From Bin75 sp965223955 (GTDB lineage: Bacteria > Nitrospirota > Nitrospiria > Nitrospirales > UBA8639): a stretch of 64,000 nt of DNA. Made by a program: the position numbers and the translations under genes. The stretch spans positions 1,488,001 to 1,552,000 of the forward strand of contig OZ245029.1 of the NCBI GenBank assembly GCA_965223955.1, in the 5' to 3' direction. The notes under the pieces are model-generated. The model did no database searches, had not been told where the DNA came from, and saw only the letters and a list, made by a program, of their open reading frames with translations. Shown one piece after another: positions 26,990 through 36,079 of this stretch. Positions within the stretch are counted from its first letter, which is position 1. Every line of letters starts with the position of its first letter.

Positions 26990-27415
26990 ACCCCACCTAA
27001 CCTCCCCTTACAAAGGGGAGGGACAAGATGGTCGTTCTTTCCCGGTTCCTCTCCTTTGATGTAGGGACAGGCCTCCTCAATTTCCCCTCCTTTGCCTGCC
27101 CTGCCTGTCCTGAGCTTGTCGAAGGAAGCGTAGCGAAGGGTCTGAGGGGTGAGGGGAGGTAGAGACGACAACCTTGACGGCGCCCCCCCGTGCTCCATGG
27201 ACAGTTGGCTCTACCCCACCCCCGCTTTCGCGGGGGCATGCCTAGCTCACCCTCCCCTTACAAAGGGGAGGGACAAGATGGTCGTTCTTTCCCGGTTCCT
27301 CTCCTTTGATGTAGGGACAGGCCTCCTCAATTTCTCCTCCTTTGCCTGCCCTGCCTGTCCTGAGCTTGTCGAAGGAAGCGTAGCGAAGGGTCTGAGGGGC
27401 GAGGGGAGGTAGAGG
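26990..27415. repeat. 164-base direct duplication made of family B repeats
   Basis: A stretch beginning CCTCCCCTTACAAAGG at 27001 and running to about 27163 reappears almost unchanged from 27251 to about 27413 (period 250; two mismatches seen by eye). Each copy contains CAAGATGGTCGTTCTTTC, a CTGAGCTTGTCGAAGG arm and GGGGAGGTAGAG. Between the copies lies a CCCCGCTTTCGCGGGGGC hairpin. No gene is supported here. Confidence 0.8.
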
Positions 27416-27444
27416 AATGGGGAATGCTCATCTGCATGAGAATC

Positions 27445-27744
27445 TCAGGTGGAGAAGATGAGTGCCAACCCCGTCAGTGAGAGTCCAAGAGCGACAAGGC
27501 CGATGATCAGCGTGCGCCAAAGAATCGTGCGCAAGGCATCGACCTGTTTCGTCAATTTCTCGATGAGTTCAAGCTGCTGAGTCAATGTCTGTTCCATTTC
27601 CGCAATGCGTGCCTTGAAAGGCTCCTCGCGTGGTTGGGGCGCTGCTTGCTGCTTTTTGATGGTCGCAATGGTGGAGACGACGTCGGGAATGTTGGGGGCA
27701 ACTAATTGAAACAAAAATTTGGCAATGGGCCACGCAACAGGCAT
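27445..27744 (-). CDS. small coiled-coil protein with C-terminal membrane anchor
   Basis: A 99-residue protein. Residues 43-70 form a probable coiled coil (IAEMEQTLTQQLELIEKLTK) and residues 73-97 a membrane helix (LWRTLIIGLVALGLSLTGLALIF). The layout suggests a tail-anchored inner-membrane protein. No strong ribosome site is seen before the ATG. It is downstream of the tRNA nucleotidyltransferase gene on the same strand. Confidence 0.5.
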   Translation of the reverse strand: MPVAWPIAKFLFQLVAPNIPDVVSTIATIKKQQAAPQPREEPFKARIAEMEQTLTQQLELIEKLTKQVDALRTILWRTLIIGLVALGLSLTGLALIFST

Positions 27745-27799
27745 GCTGGATTGTATCGCGCTTCAGGCAAAAAGAGAAGTCGTTTTTGCTTAACCCGGG

Positions 27800-29089
27800 T
27801 TAGACCCGTTTCGCCAGCCGGTGGACCAACCGGCGCTCGTCGGCTTCGGTTTCCACTTCTCCATTCAATCGTGCATCCAAAAGCCGGTTCAGGATTTTGT
27901 TGTACGAGGGGCCCGGGTTGAGGTCCATCGCTTTCAAATCGTTCCCTGTTAAGATCGGTTTCACCCATCGATAGGTAGTGAACTGAGCGGAAATGTTTTG
28001 TTTCACCTTTTCCGACCGGGTTTTGGCCATAAGAAACACAAGTGTCTCATCAGGGAGGTCGCAGAGCGCCCGGAACGTTTCGGACGGGTTGACGTTCCGG
28101 GCGAGGGTTCGCAACAGACGAGTGCTCTCTTGAGCCACCCACAACATGGATTGGGTCTGACGCCGGGGAAAGGTCAACCGGGCCAGGGTTTCGTGAACGG
28201 CCGGTTGAGGGAGTGGGTCCAGCAAGGCCATACCATAGACGACCCATGGAGACGCGAGGTGCCCGAGCGAGAGCCCGGCATGCCATGCGACGGCTTGTTC
28301 GGCGGCTTTCAGTAGCCGAGCCAGTCCGGGAGACCATTTCAGTCGCGGGTGAATGCATTGAAGCAAGGTAAAGTCCGCCAATCTGGCAAGGGTTTTGCCG
28401 GTCTCACGTTCCGACAACACGTGAAGGAATGCAGCCGAGAGTCGAGACGGGGAGAGGCGGTGTAAGAATCTCATTTTCACCGCCTCTTTCATCAGGACGG
28501 CCGTATTTCGATCCAGTTGAAAACCCAGGCGTTGCTCAAAGCGGATGGCGCGAAACACCCGAGTCGGGTCGTCGATGAAGCTGAGACCGTGCAGCACGCG
28601 AATGGTTTTGTTCTGCAAGTCCCGCCGGCCACCGTGGAGGTCCATCAATTCACCGAAACGAGGAGCATTGAGTCGGATGGCCAGGGTGTTGATCGTGAAA
28701 TCCCGGCGGGAGACGTCTTGCTTGATGGAACTCCGTTGCACCGTTGGGAGCGCGGCCGGAGAGTCATACGATTCCGTTCGAGCCGTGGCCACGTCGAATG
28801 TGTGCCCGTCCGTGAACGTGACGGCGGCTGTGCCGAATCGTTCATGGATGGTGACGCGAGCCTTGTATCGTTGGGCGAAGGCTTTCGCAAAACGAATCCC
28901 ATGGCCTTCGACGACCAGGTCCAGGTCAAGGCTCGGGATGCCAAGGAGGAGATCTCTGACGAACCCGCCTACGGCATACACGCGGACGTGGCGTCTTTCA
29001 GCGAATTCACCGGTTTTTTGCAGGAGAGAAAAAAGTGGTGCGGACAACCGGTCCTTCATGAAGGAACAAACGGAATCCATCACTGTCAC
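27800..29089 (-). CDS. tRNA nucleotidyltransferase / poly(A) polymerase family
   Basis: A 429-residue class II nucleotidyltransferase. The head domain shows YAVGGFVRDLLLGIPSLDLDLVV (catalytic Asp pair in DLDL), RTESYDSPAALP, and RRDFTINTLAI; then come LMDLHGGRRDLQNKTIRVLH and DDPTRVFRAIRFEQRLGF, the neck and nucleotide-recognition motifs. It is either a CCA-adding enzyme or an A-adding/poly(A) polymerase relative; length and motifs cannot separate these. It ends in a helical body domain. It follows the CDP-alcohol phosphatidyltransferase gene by 13 bases, so the two are probably one operon. Confidence 0.9.
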   Translation of the reverse strand: MTVMDSVCSFMKDRLSAPLFSLLQKTGEFAERRHVRVYAVGGFVRDLLLGIPSLDLDLVVEGHGIRFAKAFAQRYKARVTIHERFGTAAVTFTDGHTFDVATARTESYDSPAALPTVQRSSIKQDVSRRDFTINTLAIRLNAPRFGELMDLHGGRRDLQNKTIRVLHGLSFIDDPTRVFRAIRFEQRLGFQLDRNTAVLMKEAVKMRFLHRLSPSRLSAAFLHVLSERETGKTLARLADFTLLQCIHPRLKWSPGLARLLKAAEQAVAWHAGLSLGHLASPWVVYGMALLDPLPQPAVHETLARLTFPRRQTQSMLWVAQESTRLLRTLARNVNPSETFRALCDLPDETLVFLMAKTRSEKVKQNISAQFTTYRWVKPILTGNDLKAMDLNPGPSYNKILNRLLDARLNGEVETEADERRLVHRLAKRV

Positions 29090-29102
29090 GACACGTTTCT
29101 TC

Positions 29103-29675
29103 TTATTGCCGCCGTTGGTTCAAGGCAAACGCATGATAGATGCTTGGGACGTCATGATGCCACTCGCGCAGAATGATCGACGCCCACAGGCCTTCCAGGT
29201 TGGTCAGGATCCCCAGGGTCAATGCTCCAAGAAAGCCGATTCCTGCAACGTCAAACACTAAAATTTCCGTGAATCCCACAAACAGAAAAATGCCCCAGGT
29301 TTTTGCGCTCCACATGTGATACGCCGCAGACCGGCCAAATTTGACCTGGTCGAAAATGTGACGTCCGATCTCCAACAGAAAAAAACAGGCTAAAGGAAGC
29401 CAGAAGGGCATGAGGAGTTGAGGATGCTTCAGTGCGGCGACAAGAAAGACGCCAACGTAGAAAATCGTGTCTGCCGTGCTGTCCAGGGAACGTAATTTCT
29501 CCGTCGCGATTCCTAATTTTCTCGCAAGCATTCCGTCGAAGACATCGGAGAGAAATCCGACTCCCAATACAACGCCGTACCATACGGATTCGACATTGAA
29601 GCCGTACATGAGGAGTAGCACGGGTGCCAGCAGGATTCGGAGGCCGATCAGATACAGTGGCGTCTGATGTAACAT
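29103..29675 (-). CDS. CDP-alcohol phosphatidyltransferase
   Basis: A 190-residue integral membrane enzyme of phospholipid synthesis, transferring a phosphatidyl or phospho-alcohol group from a CDP-activated donor. The signature DVFDGMLARK..LDSTAD has all four metal-binding Asp, but the usual Gly four residues before the third Asp is Leu. I recall this variant from a subfamily with LRxxDS. About five membrane helices are seen. The start is taken at the Met before LHQTPLYLIGL; the upstream frame crosses a family C repeat. Confidence 0.85.
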   Translation of the reverse strand: MLHQTPLYLIGLRILLAPVLLLMYGFNVESVWYGVVLGVGFLSDVFDGMLARKLGIATEKLRSLDSTADTIFYVGVFLVAALKHPQLLMPFWLPLACFFLLEIGRHIFDQVKFGRSAAYHMWSAKTWGIFLFVGFTEILVFDVAGIGFLGALTLGILTNLEGLWASIILREWHHDVPSIYHAFALNQRRQ

Positions 29676-29699
29676 GTCATGGTATGAAAAGATCCAACG

Positions 29700-29900
29700 A
29701 CACCCAGAATTGTCATTCTGAACGAAGTGAAGAATCGCTCCCTCAATAACCGAATGCCTCAAAAGCAGATAGTTCCTTCGCTTCGCTCAGGACAAGCGCT
29801 TCGCTCGGAATGACCACCTCTTGTAGGGCGCCTTCTGTTCCTCTCTTGCAGTCAGCCCCTCATGCTGTCAACGAATGAGGGGACATTTATAATATTTATT
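29700..29900. repeat. intergenic repeats, families C and D
   Basis: TTGTCATTCTGAACGAAGTG and CTTCGCTTCGCTCAGGAC (family C variants), then GTCAGCCCCTCATGCTGTCAACGAATGAG (motif D region, 29853-29882). The rest, to 29990, is AT-richer with no clear gene. Confidence 0.65.
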
Positions 29901-29990
29901 GTGGGCATTCTTGGGATTGAGGTGCCGCGAAAAGGTAAGCGGAGTCGTCTCGTTCGACCGCAATGCAACCGATCGAGTCGGAAAGAAGTA

Positions 29991-31811
29991 TTATCCCCGA
30001 GAGCCTAAAACCCGGTCCAGGTTGAACGCGGCACTGATCAGGGCCAGGTGCGTAAACGCTTGTGGAAAGTTCCCGAGGCCTTCGCCGTGATGGCCGGTTT
30101 CTTCGGCATAGAGTCCGACGTGATTGGCATAACCCAGCATTTGCTCGAACGTCAGTCGTGCCTCATCGACCCGGCCAGCGCGGGTAAGCGCTTCGACTAA
30201 CCAAAACGTACAAATGTTGAAGGTGCCTTCTTCGCCTCGAAGACCATCCTCCGTGTCGTTGACGTTATACCGGTGCACCAGGGCATTGGCGACCAATCCC
30301 CCTTTCTCCGGAGACTGGTTGATGACTTCCAGGGTCTTGAGCATCCGGGGATCGGTCGGGGAGACAAAGAAGACCAGGGGCATCATGAGGTTCGCCGCGT
30401 CAAGGGCGTCGCTGCCGTACCGCTGAACGAAGGCGTTTCTGGTCTCACTCCATCCTTTTTCCATAATTTCTTCATAGATGGTATCGCGGACTTTCAGCCA
30501 CCGGTCACGATCCGCGGGAAACGAGCGCCTGTCGGCGAGGCGCAACCCCCGGTCGACGGCGACCCAGCACATGAGTTTCGAATACAGGAAATGTTGCTGG
30601 CTGCCCCGAACTTCCCACACCCCTTCATCCGGACGCATCCAGTTGTCACACACCCAGTTCACCAAGCGGCGTAAATGGTTCCAGAGGTCGTAAGAAATGG
30701 GGCTGCCGTATTTGTTGTAGAGATACACCGAATCCAATAATTCCCCGTAAATATCCAATTGAAGTTGATCGTAGGCACCATTTCCGACGCGGACGGGGCG
30801 CGATCCCTTATACCCGTCGAGATGAGACAAGGTTTCTTCATTCAAGGCATGCCGGCCATCGATGCCATACATGATTTGCAACGACCCGTCAGGATTGAGT
30901 TCATGACAGCGGGCTTCGAGCCAGTGCATGAATTTTTCCGCTTCTTCCGTGAACCCGATGCGCAGGAGGGCATAGATGGTAAAGGCGGCGTCACGAATCC
31001 AGGTGTAACGATAATCCCAATTGCGTTCTCCCCCGATACTTTCCGGCAGGCTGCACGTCGGAGCGGCGATGATCGCTCCCGTCGGCTCAAAGGTGAGCAG
31101 TTTGAGGGTCAAGGCCGAGCGTTGCACCATTTCGCGCCATCGACCTCGATAGGTACATTGGGAAAGCCATTGTCGCCAGTAGGCGACGGTCTGGCGGAAG
31201 AGTTTACCGGCCTGATCTTCGGAGATGGCCCCGCAACATGCCTCGATCCGCTCGACTTGTTGCAGGGAAAACGTCAATTCGTGACCTTCCTGCATCACAA
31301 ATTCAGCGACGGCGCCGTTGCCTTCCTGTTGTAAGGGAATGGTCGATCCCAACCACAAACTCAGGCCCGGGGCTTCGAAACAAGCGCCCTCGGAAGTCAG
31401 GGTTGTCGTGTGCGGGTCTCGAGCGTAATTGAATGCGGGAAAACACTCCAGGCGAAACGTCACATTTCCGCGAATCGCCTGTACGCGGCGAATGATGCCA
31501 TGATAGCCCGCTTCAGTGGCCTTAAGACCGACCGGCATAAAGTCGATGACTTGTCCCACGCCCTGTTCGGAAAGAAACCGCGTGACGAGAACGTTCGTGT
31601 CCGGCCAGTAGTACTGCTTGTGCGTGGCCTCATTGCCTTGGAGCGCAATCTTACACCATCCGCCTTTGCGATCATCCAGGACGGCGCCGAACACGCTGGG
31701 AGAATCGAAGTAAGGAAAACAGAACCAGTCGATCGAGCCGTTCACGCCAACCAACGCACTGGTTCGCATGTTGCCGATCAAGCCGTATTCTTCAATTGGG
31801 AGGTAGGGCAT
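29991..31811 (-). CDS. glycoside hydrolase family 15 (glucoamylase-like)
   Basis: A 606-residue protein with the typical bacterial GH15 layout. The N-terminal beta domain starts MPYLPIEEYGLIGNMRTSALVG, followed by SIDWFCFPYFDSPSVFG. The (alpha/alpha)6 catalytic barrel carries GGERNWDYRYTWIRDAAFTIYALLR and EGTFNICTFWLVEAL, which hold the expected acid and base Glu residues. No signal peptide, so it is cytoplasmic. The likely role is hydrolysis of alpha-glucans, glucan intermediates or trehalose. A motif D copy lies directly before its start on the same strand. Confidence 0.92.
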   Translation of the reverse strand: MPYLPIEEYGLIGNMRTSALVGVNGSIDWFCFPYFDSPSVFGAVLDDRKGGWCKIALQGNEATHKQYYWPDTNVLVTRFLSEQGVGQVIDFMPVGLKATEAGYHGIIRRVQAIRGNVTFRLECFPAFNYARDPHTTTLTSEGACFEAPGLSLWLGSTIPLQQEGNGAVAEFVMQEGHELTFSLQQVERIEACCGAISEDQAGKLFRQTVAYWRQWLSQCTYRGRWREMVQRSALTLKLLTFEPTGAIIAAPTCSLPESIGGERNWDYRYTWIRDAAFTIYALLRIGFTEEAEKFMHWLEARCHELNPDGSLQIMYGIDGRHALNEETLSHLDGYKGSRPVRVGNGAYDQLQLDIYGELLDSVYLYNKYGSPISYDLWNHLRRLVNWVCDNWMRPDEGVWEVRGSQQHFLYSKLMCWVAVDRGLRLADRRSFPADRDRWLKVRDTIYEEIMEKGWSETRNAFVQRYGSDALDAANLMMPLVFFVSPTDPRMLKTLEVINQSPEKGGLVANALVHRYNVNDTEDGLRGEEGTFNICTFWLVEALTRAGRVDEARLTFEQMLGYANHVGLYAEETGHHGEGLGNFPQAFTHLALISAAFNLDRVLGSRG

Positions 31812-31812
31812 A

Positions 31813-32150
31813 CGTCACTTATATGTGTTGAATCATTCGCTGACCTCTCCTTCTGTGCCCCAGTTCCCCTCCTTTGCTTGTCCTGAGCGTAGCCGAAGGA
31901 TCAGGAGGGGTGAGGGGAGGTAGAGGAAAGGGGAGGGAAAAGACAGATCTTCTTTCCTGATCCTCGCTCCTGAGAGTCGATTTACCCAAGACGTGAACGG
32001 GTAGTCAAGCAGAAAATCAAAGGTTTCTATAAAGTGGAGGGAAAAGACGGGCATTCTTTCATTCCTCCCCTTTGCTTGTCCTGCCTGTCCTGAGCTTGTC
32101 GAAGGAAGCGTAGCCGAAGGATCGGGAGGGGCGAAGGGAGGTAGAGAGGC
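31813..32150. repeat. repeat block, families B and D
   Basis: A motif D copy on the minus strand (31813-31848) abuts the GH15 start codon. Family B arms with CTTGTCCTGAGCGTAGCCG (about 31878) and CTGAGCTTGTCGAAGGAAGC (about 32090) follow, each next to GGGAGGTAGAG. No gene. Confidence 0.7.
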
Positions 32151-32205
32151 CGCCAGGACGGTGCCTTCCAACCGTTACCCGTTTCGTTTACACTGTTTCT
32201 CACTC

Positions 32206-33456
32206 ATGAACAAGTCAAACGACTCCCGTATCACCACGCGGCCTAAAGAGCCACCGACGCGTCGAGCCTTTTTGGCCGGAGCCACGTCGGTGTTGGGGAT
32301 GGCCGCGGCGCACATGTTGCTTGCGCCTTTCCTGGGACACGCGGCAAACGTTCCCGGCGATCCCACCCGGGTGCCCGGTGGGCCGGCGACGGAATATGGT
32401 CGACGCTCACCCTTCGAACGTGCCAAGCGATTGCCCAAGCCACAGCGGTCGAGAACGCCATTACAGGACTTGCATGGCATCATGACTCCTTCGGCCCTGC
32501 ATTTTGAACGCCATCATAACGGCGTGCCCCTCATCGATCCCGCAAGACATCGGCTTCTGGTGCATGGCCTGGTGGAACGGCCGTTGCTCTTTACCATCGA
32601 TGAGTTGAAACGGTTTCCCGCGACCTCACGAATTGCCTTTGTCGAGTGTTCGGGAAACAGTGGGAAAGAATGGAAAGGGCCGAAGGGCAGGACCGCGCAA
32701 GAGATCCATGGCCTGACCAGTACCAGTGAGTGGTCGGGCGTTCGTCTGTCAACGGTCCTGGCGGAAGCGGGTCTGACCCCCGGAGCTACTTGGATGTTGG
32801 CCGAGGGCAGTGATGCCGCGGCGATGACGCGGAGTATCCCGTTGGATCGGGTTCTGGATGAAGCCCTGTTGTGCTATGCGCAAAACGGGGAACCACTCCG
32901 TCCGGAACAAGGCTATCCCCTGCGCTTGTTGTTGCCGGGGTTGGAAGGCAACACGTGCATTAAATGGTTGCGACGTCTGAAACTTGTTTCCGCGCCAGTG
33001 ATGACTCGTGAAGAAACGTCGAAATATACAGACTTGATGCCGGATGGGACCGCGCGTCAATTTACTTTTGACATGGAAGCCAAGTCGGTGATCACGGCGC
33101 CGTCCGGCGGGCAACGATTGAAAAAACCGGGTTACGTTGAAATTCGGGGTTTGGCGTGGAGCGGGCGTGGCCGGGTCGAAAAAGTGGAAGTGAGCGTGGA
33201 CGGGGGAAACAGTTGGCGGACCGCAGAGTTACAAGCCCCTGTCCTGCCGAAATGCCACACCAGATTTCATCTCGATTGGTGGTGGGACGGCGGGGATGCC
33301 ATTCTTCAAAGCCGCTGTACCGATGAAACCGGGTACCGGCAACCGACGCGGCAGGAGCTGGTTGACGTTCGTGGCACCAATTCGTACTACCATTACAATG
33401 CCATCCAGAGTTGGAAGATCGACGAAGAGGGGAGCGTGCGGAATGTGCAGGCATGA
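32206..33456 (+). CDS. soxC: SoxC-like sulfane/sulfite dehydrogenase molybdoenzyme
   Basis: A 416-residue periplasmic molybdenum-cofactor enzyme of the sulfite oxidase fold. The twin-arginine leader is TRRAFLAGATSVLG (Arg19-Arg20). LHGIMTPSALHFERHHNGVP and DPARHRLLVHGLVERPL are typical of SoxC, and Cys148 in FVECSGNSG ligates molybdenum. The C-terminal dimerisation domain spans about residues 300-416. It oxidises sulfane sulfur or sulfite and passes electrons to a cytochrome. The next gene, overlapping by 14 bases, encodes that cytochrome. No soxAXYZB genes lie nearby, so free sulfite is a possible substrate. Confidence 0.9.
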   Translation: MNKSNDSRITTRPKEPPTRRAFLAGATSVLGMAAAHMLLAPFLGHAANVPGDPTRVPGGPATEYGRRSPFERAKRLPKPQRSRTPLQDLHGIMTPSALHFERHHNGVPLIDPARHRLLVHGLVERPLLFTIDELKRFPATSRIAFVECSGNSGKEWKGPKGRTAQEIHGLTSTSEWSGVRLSTVLAEAGLTPGATWMLAEGSDAAAMTRSIPLDRVLDEALLCYAQNGEPLRPEQGYPLRLLLPGLEGNTCIKWLRRLKLVSAPVMTREETSKYTDLMPDGTARQFTFDMEAKSVITAPSGGQRLKKPGYVEIRGLAWSGRGRVEKVEVSVDGGNSWRTAELQAPVLPKCHTRFHLDWWWDGGDAILQSRCTDETGYRQPTRQELVDVRGTNSYYHYNAIQSWKIDEEGSVRNVQA

Positions 33457-35446
33457 GAGTCAGGGGAGACGGCTGACGGTGGCCGTTTTTCAAAAAAGTG
33501 TATTTCTCGTGTTTCTCGTTCTTCTCGGGATTCCGCTGGCTGCCGCGTGGAGTGAGGCAAAGAGTGGCATCTTTCATCTTGGGCGTGGCGCAACCCAGGA
33601 TGAGATTCAAGCCTGGGATATTGACGTCGCGCCGGACGGCAAAGGGCTGCCGGTGGGCAGGGGTACGGTGCAGGAAGGGGCGAGCGTGTATGCCGAGCGC
33701 TGTGCGAGTTGTCATGGCGCGACCGGTGTGGAAGGTCCCAACCCCAAGTTGGTCGGCGGGCAGGGGGCGCTGGCGAGCGCGCACCCTTTGAAAACGGTCG
33801 GCAGTTATTGGCCGTATGCCACGACCGTGTTCGATTATATTTATCGGGCGATGCCGTTTGTGGCGCCGCAGTCTCTGACGTCTGACCAGGTGTATGCCGT
33901 GACGGCCTGGATTCTGTTTCAAAACGGGCTGCTGGAAAAAGACGCCGTGCTGGACAGGGAGACGCTTCCCGAGGTTCGGATGGTGAATCGCGATGGATTT
34001 GTCCCGGACCCCCGTCCTGACGTGAACCGATCGAGTGCTCACACAACACCCGCTTCCTCACTCGGTGAGATTGATTTTCCCACCTCGGGTTCTCCTGAGG
34101 CCCGACAACCGTTTCTTCGGGGGGTGTTGTTATTACACAACTTTGAATACGACGACGCCCAAGTGGCTTTCCAACGGGCACAGGAACGTGACCCTGATTT
34201 TGCGATGGCCTACTGGGGAGAAGCCATGACGATGACGCATCCCCTGTGGGGAGAGCAAGACGTTCAAGGGGCCTTGGATGTGTTACGGCGACTGGCTCCC
34301 ACGCCAGCCAAGCGAGTGGCCGCGGTGCCAACCAAACGGGAACAAGGGTATCTGCGAGCGGTCGAGGCGTTGCATGGGGAGGGTGATAAGAAACAACGCG
34401 ATCAGGCGTACATGGCTGCCATGCAGGCCCTTGCCCGGCAATTTCCTGAAGATGATAACGCCCAGGCATTCTTTGCGCTGTCGATTTTGGGTTCCGCGCA
34501 AGGCAAACGAGTGGAGAAACGCTACCTGGATGCCGCGTCAATTGCCCAAGCCGTTTTTGAAAGAAGTCCACGCCATCCCGGTGCCGTTCATTATTTGATT
34601 CACGCGCTGGACGATCCGGCTCATGCGCACGGGGCCTTGGAAGCGGCACACGTCTACGCCGGCCTTGCCTCCGCGGCCCCTCATGCCCAGCACATGCCCT
34701 CGCACATTTTTATGGCGTTAGGCCTGTGGGATGACGTCATTCAAGCCAACGAAAGGAGTTGGGCGGCAGGTGAGCAACGGCGAATCCGTCAAGGGTTGAG
34801 CGTGGCGGAGCGTTCCTATCACGTGGCACATTGGCTGATGTATGCCTTGCTCCAGCAGGGTCGAGTGGAAGAAGCCAAGCCCTTTCTCCGTATGGTTGAG
34901 GAGGATGCCGAACGGGTCAAGTCTCGGGCCGTGCAGCGGTACCGGGCGGCCATGCGTGCGACGTATATCATTGAGACAGGGGAGTGGGACGTGACCGGAC
35001 TCGATCGTGATCGGTCGAGCGTGCGGGTATCCGCGGCAATGAGTGAGTTGTTCGCCATCGGGATGAGCGCATTCAAAACCGGACACGGGGAAGTGGCCGA
35101 CCGGGTGCTGGATCAGTTCAACCGGCAAACGGATCGTGCGGAAAGTACGACGAATCACGGACAGGTGAAGGTGATGAGAAACCAACTGGCCGCCATGAAG
35201 TTGATTGCGGATGGAAACATTGACGAAGGGCTCGCGCTGTTACGGGAAACGGCTTCTTTGGAAGATGCCATTCCTTTTACCGCCGGTCCGGTGTTTCCGG
35301 TCAAGCCTGCGCATGAGTTATTCGGTGAGGTGCTCTTGAGCCTGGGGAAACGAGACGAGGCGCGGCGTCAGTTTACATTGGCGTTGGAACGTGCGCCCAA
35401 CAGGAAGTTGTCGCTTGCGGGGTTGACGCGGGCGTCGGCTCACTAA
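33443..35446 (+). CDS. SoxD-like cytochrome c fused to a TPR domain
   Basis: A 667-residue exported protein. The signal peptide is FLVFLVLLGIPLAAAWS. Residues 40-190 form a cytochrome c domain with one CASCH heme site (87-91), the SoxD-like pattern SYWPYATTVFDYIYRAMPFVAPQSLTSDQ (Met of RAMPF as likely ligand) and AVTAWILFQNGLL. From about residue 215 a long TPR-like region (LLHNFEYDDAQVAFQRAQERDP, YVHALDDPAHAHGA-type and later repeats) runs to the end. The start lies inside the soxC 3' end after GAAGAGGGGAG, so the genes are translationally coupled. The fusion is unusual: SoxD normally has one or two hemes and no TPR. Confidence 0.85.
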   Translation: MCRHESQGRRLTVAVFQKSVFLVFLVLLGIPLAAAWSEAKSGIFHLGRGATQDEIQAWDIDVAPDGKGLPVGRGTVQEGASVYAERCASCHGATGVEGPNPKLVGGQGALASAHPLKTVGSYWPYATTVFDYIYRAMPFVAPQSLTSDQVYAVTAWILFQNGLLEKDAVLDRETLPEVRMVNRDGFVPDPRPDVNRSSAHTTPASSLGEIDFPTSGSPEARQPFLRGVLLLHNFEYDDAQVAFQRAQERDPDFAMAYWGEAMTMTHPLWGEQDVQGALDVLRRLAPTPAKRVAAVPTKREQGYLRAVEALHGEGDKKQRDQAYMAAMQALARQFPEDDNAQAFFALSILGSAQGKRVEKRYLDAASIAQAVFERSPRHPGAVHYLIHALDDPAHAHGALEAAHVYAGLASAAPHAQHMPSHIFMALGLWDDVIQANERSWAAGEQRRIRQGLSVAERSYHVAHWLMYALLQQGRVEEAKPFLRMVEEDAERVKSRAVQRYRAAMRATYIIETGEWDVTGLDRDRSSVRVSAAMSELFAIGMSAFKTGHGEVADRVLDQFNRQTDRAESTTNHGQVKVMRNQLAAMKLIADGNIDEGLALLRETASLEDAIPFTAGPVFPVKPAHELFGEVLLSLGKRDEARRQFTLALERAPNRKLSLAGLTRASAH

Positions 35447-35465
35447 GTGGTTGTGGAAAGCGGGG

Positions 35466-35855
35466 TCAGGGGCTTTTGGAAGAAACCGAGGGCTTGCTCG
35501 CCGGCAGGAAACGCTTTTTGATGCTACCCCACGTGGGGAGATTGATGGATGCCAGATAGGCTTGAACCCTCTGCAAAATTCGTGCGCACAGGGGCAGAAA
35601 GGCGCGAAGGCCGCGAGACATTCTCGCGTACAGGGGGCGGATCAGTTCGTTCCAGCCCGCGCGAATGGATGGCAATCCCTTGATCTTCGGGCGCCACTCG
35701 ATGGCGCCATACACGCACAAGCCCGCCAGGAGCCCGGCCAGGATCGCGGTGCTCTTTTGACCCGTCGTGGCGTCATCCAAATATCCCATGACGCTGAAAA
35801 ACCCAAAACCCACACACCACAAAAAAACGACCACGAATCGAAGAGCATTTTCCAT
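35466..35855 (-). CDS. small membrane protein, unknown
   Basis: A 129-residue protein with two N-terminal membrane helices (FVVVFLWCVGFGFFSVMGYL; AILAGLLAGLCVYGAIEW) followed by a basic, amphipathic C-terminal half (RMSRGLRAFLPLCARILQRV). It is convergent with the cytochrome-TPR gene, with 19 bases between the stops. No family is recognised. Confidence 0.6.
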   Translation of the reverse strand: MENALRFVVVFLWCVGFGFFSVMGYLDDATTGQKSTAILAGLLAGLCVYGAIEWRPKIKGLPSIRAGWNELIRPLYARMSRGLRAFLPLCARILQRVQAYLASINLPTWGSIKKRFLPASKPSVSSKSP

Positions 35856-35974
35856 CCGATTACCCCTTTCTTCATTGTGCGGGTTTTGCGCCCGTCACGC
35901 AAGCCAGGGGAGCAATGTTCACGCATCTGTTGGCAGAATGAAGGGCTGACCAGGGAACCCGGAAAGAAGGGCCG

Positions 35975-36065
35975 TCTATTTCCTCCCCTTTGTAAGGGGA
36001 GGGTGAGCTAGGCATGCCCCCGCGAAAGCGGGGGTGGGGTAGAGCCAACCGTCCCTGGAACACGG
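35975..36065. repeat. family B repeat with CCCCGCGAAAGCGGGGGT hairpin
   Basis: CCTCCCCTTTGTAAGGGGAG, GCATGCCCCCGCGAAAGC and GGGGTAGAGCCAACC in a row, adjacent to the stop of the TPR lipoprotein gene; a plausible terminator position. Confidence 0.65.
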
Positions 36066-36079
36066 GGCTCCCCGTTCCA

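Noticed and set aside
33092..34649. Two long minus-strand frames over the SoxC/cytochrome genes
   Set aside because: The plus strand has heme, molybdenum and leader motifs; the antisense proteins are Arg/Pro/His-rich without motifs.
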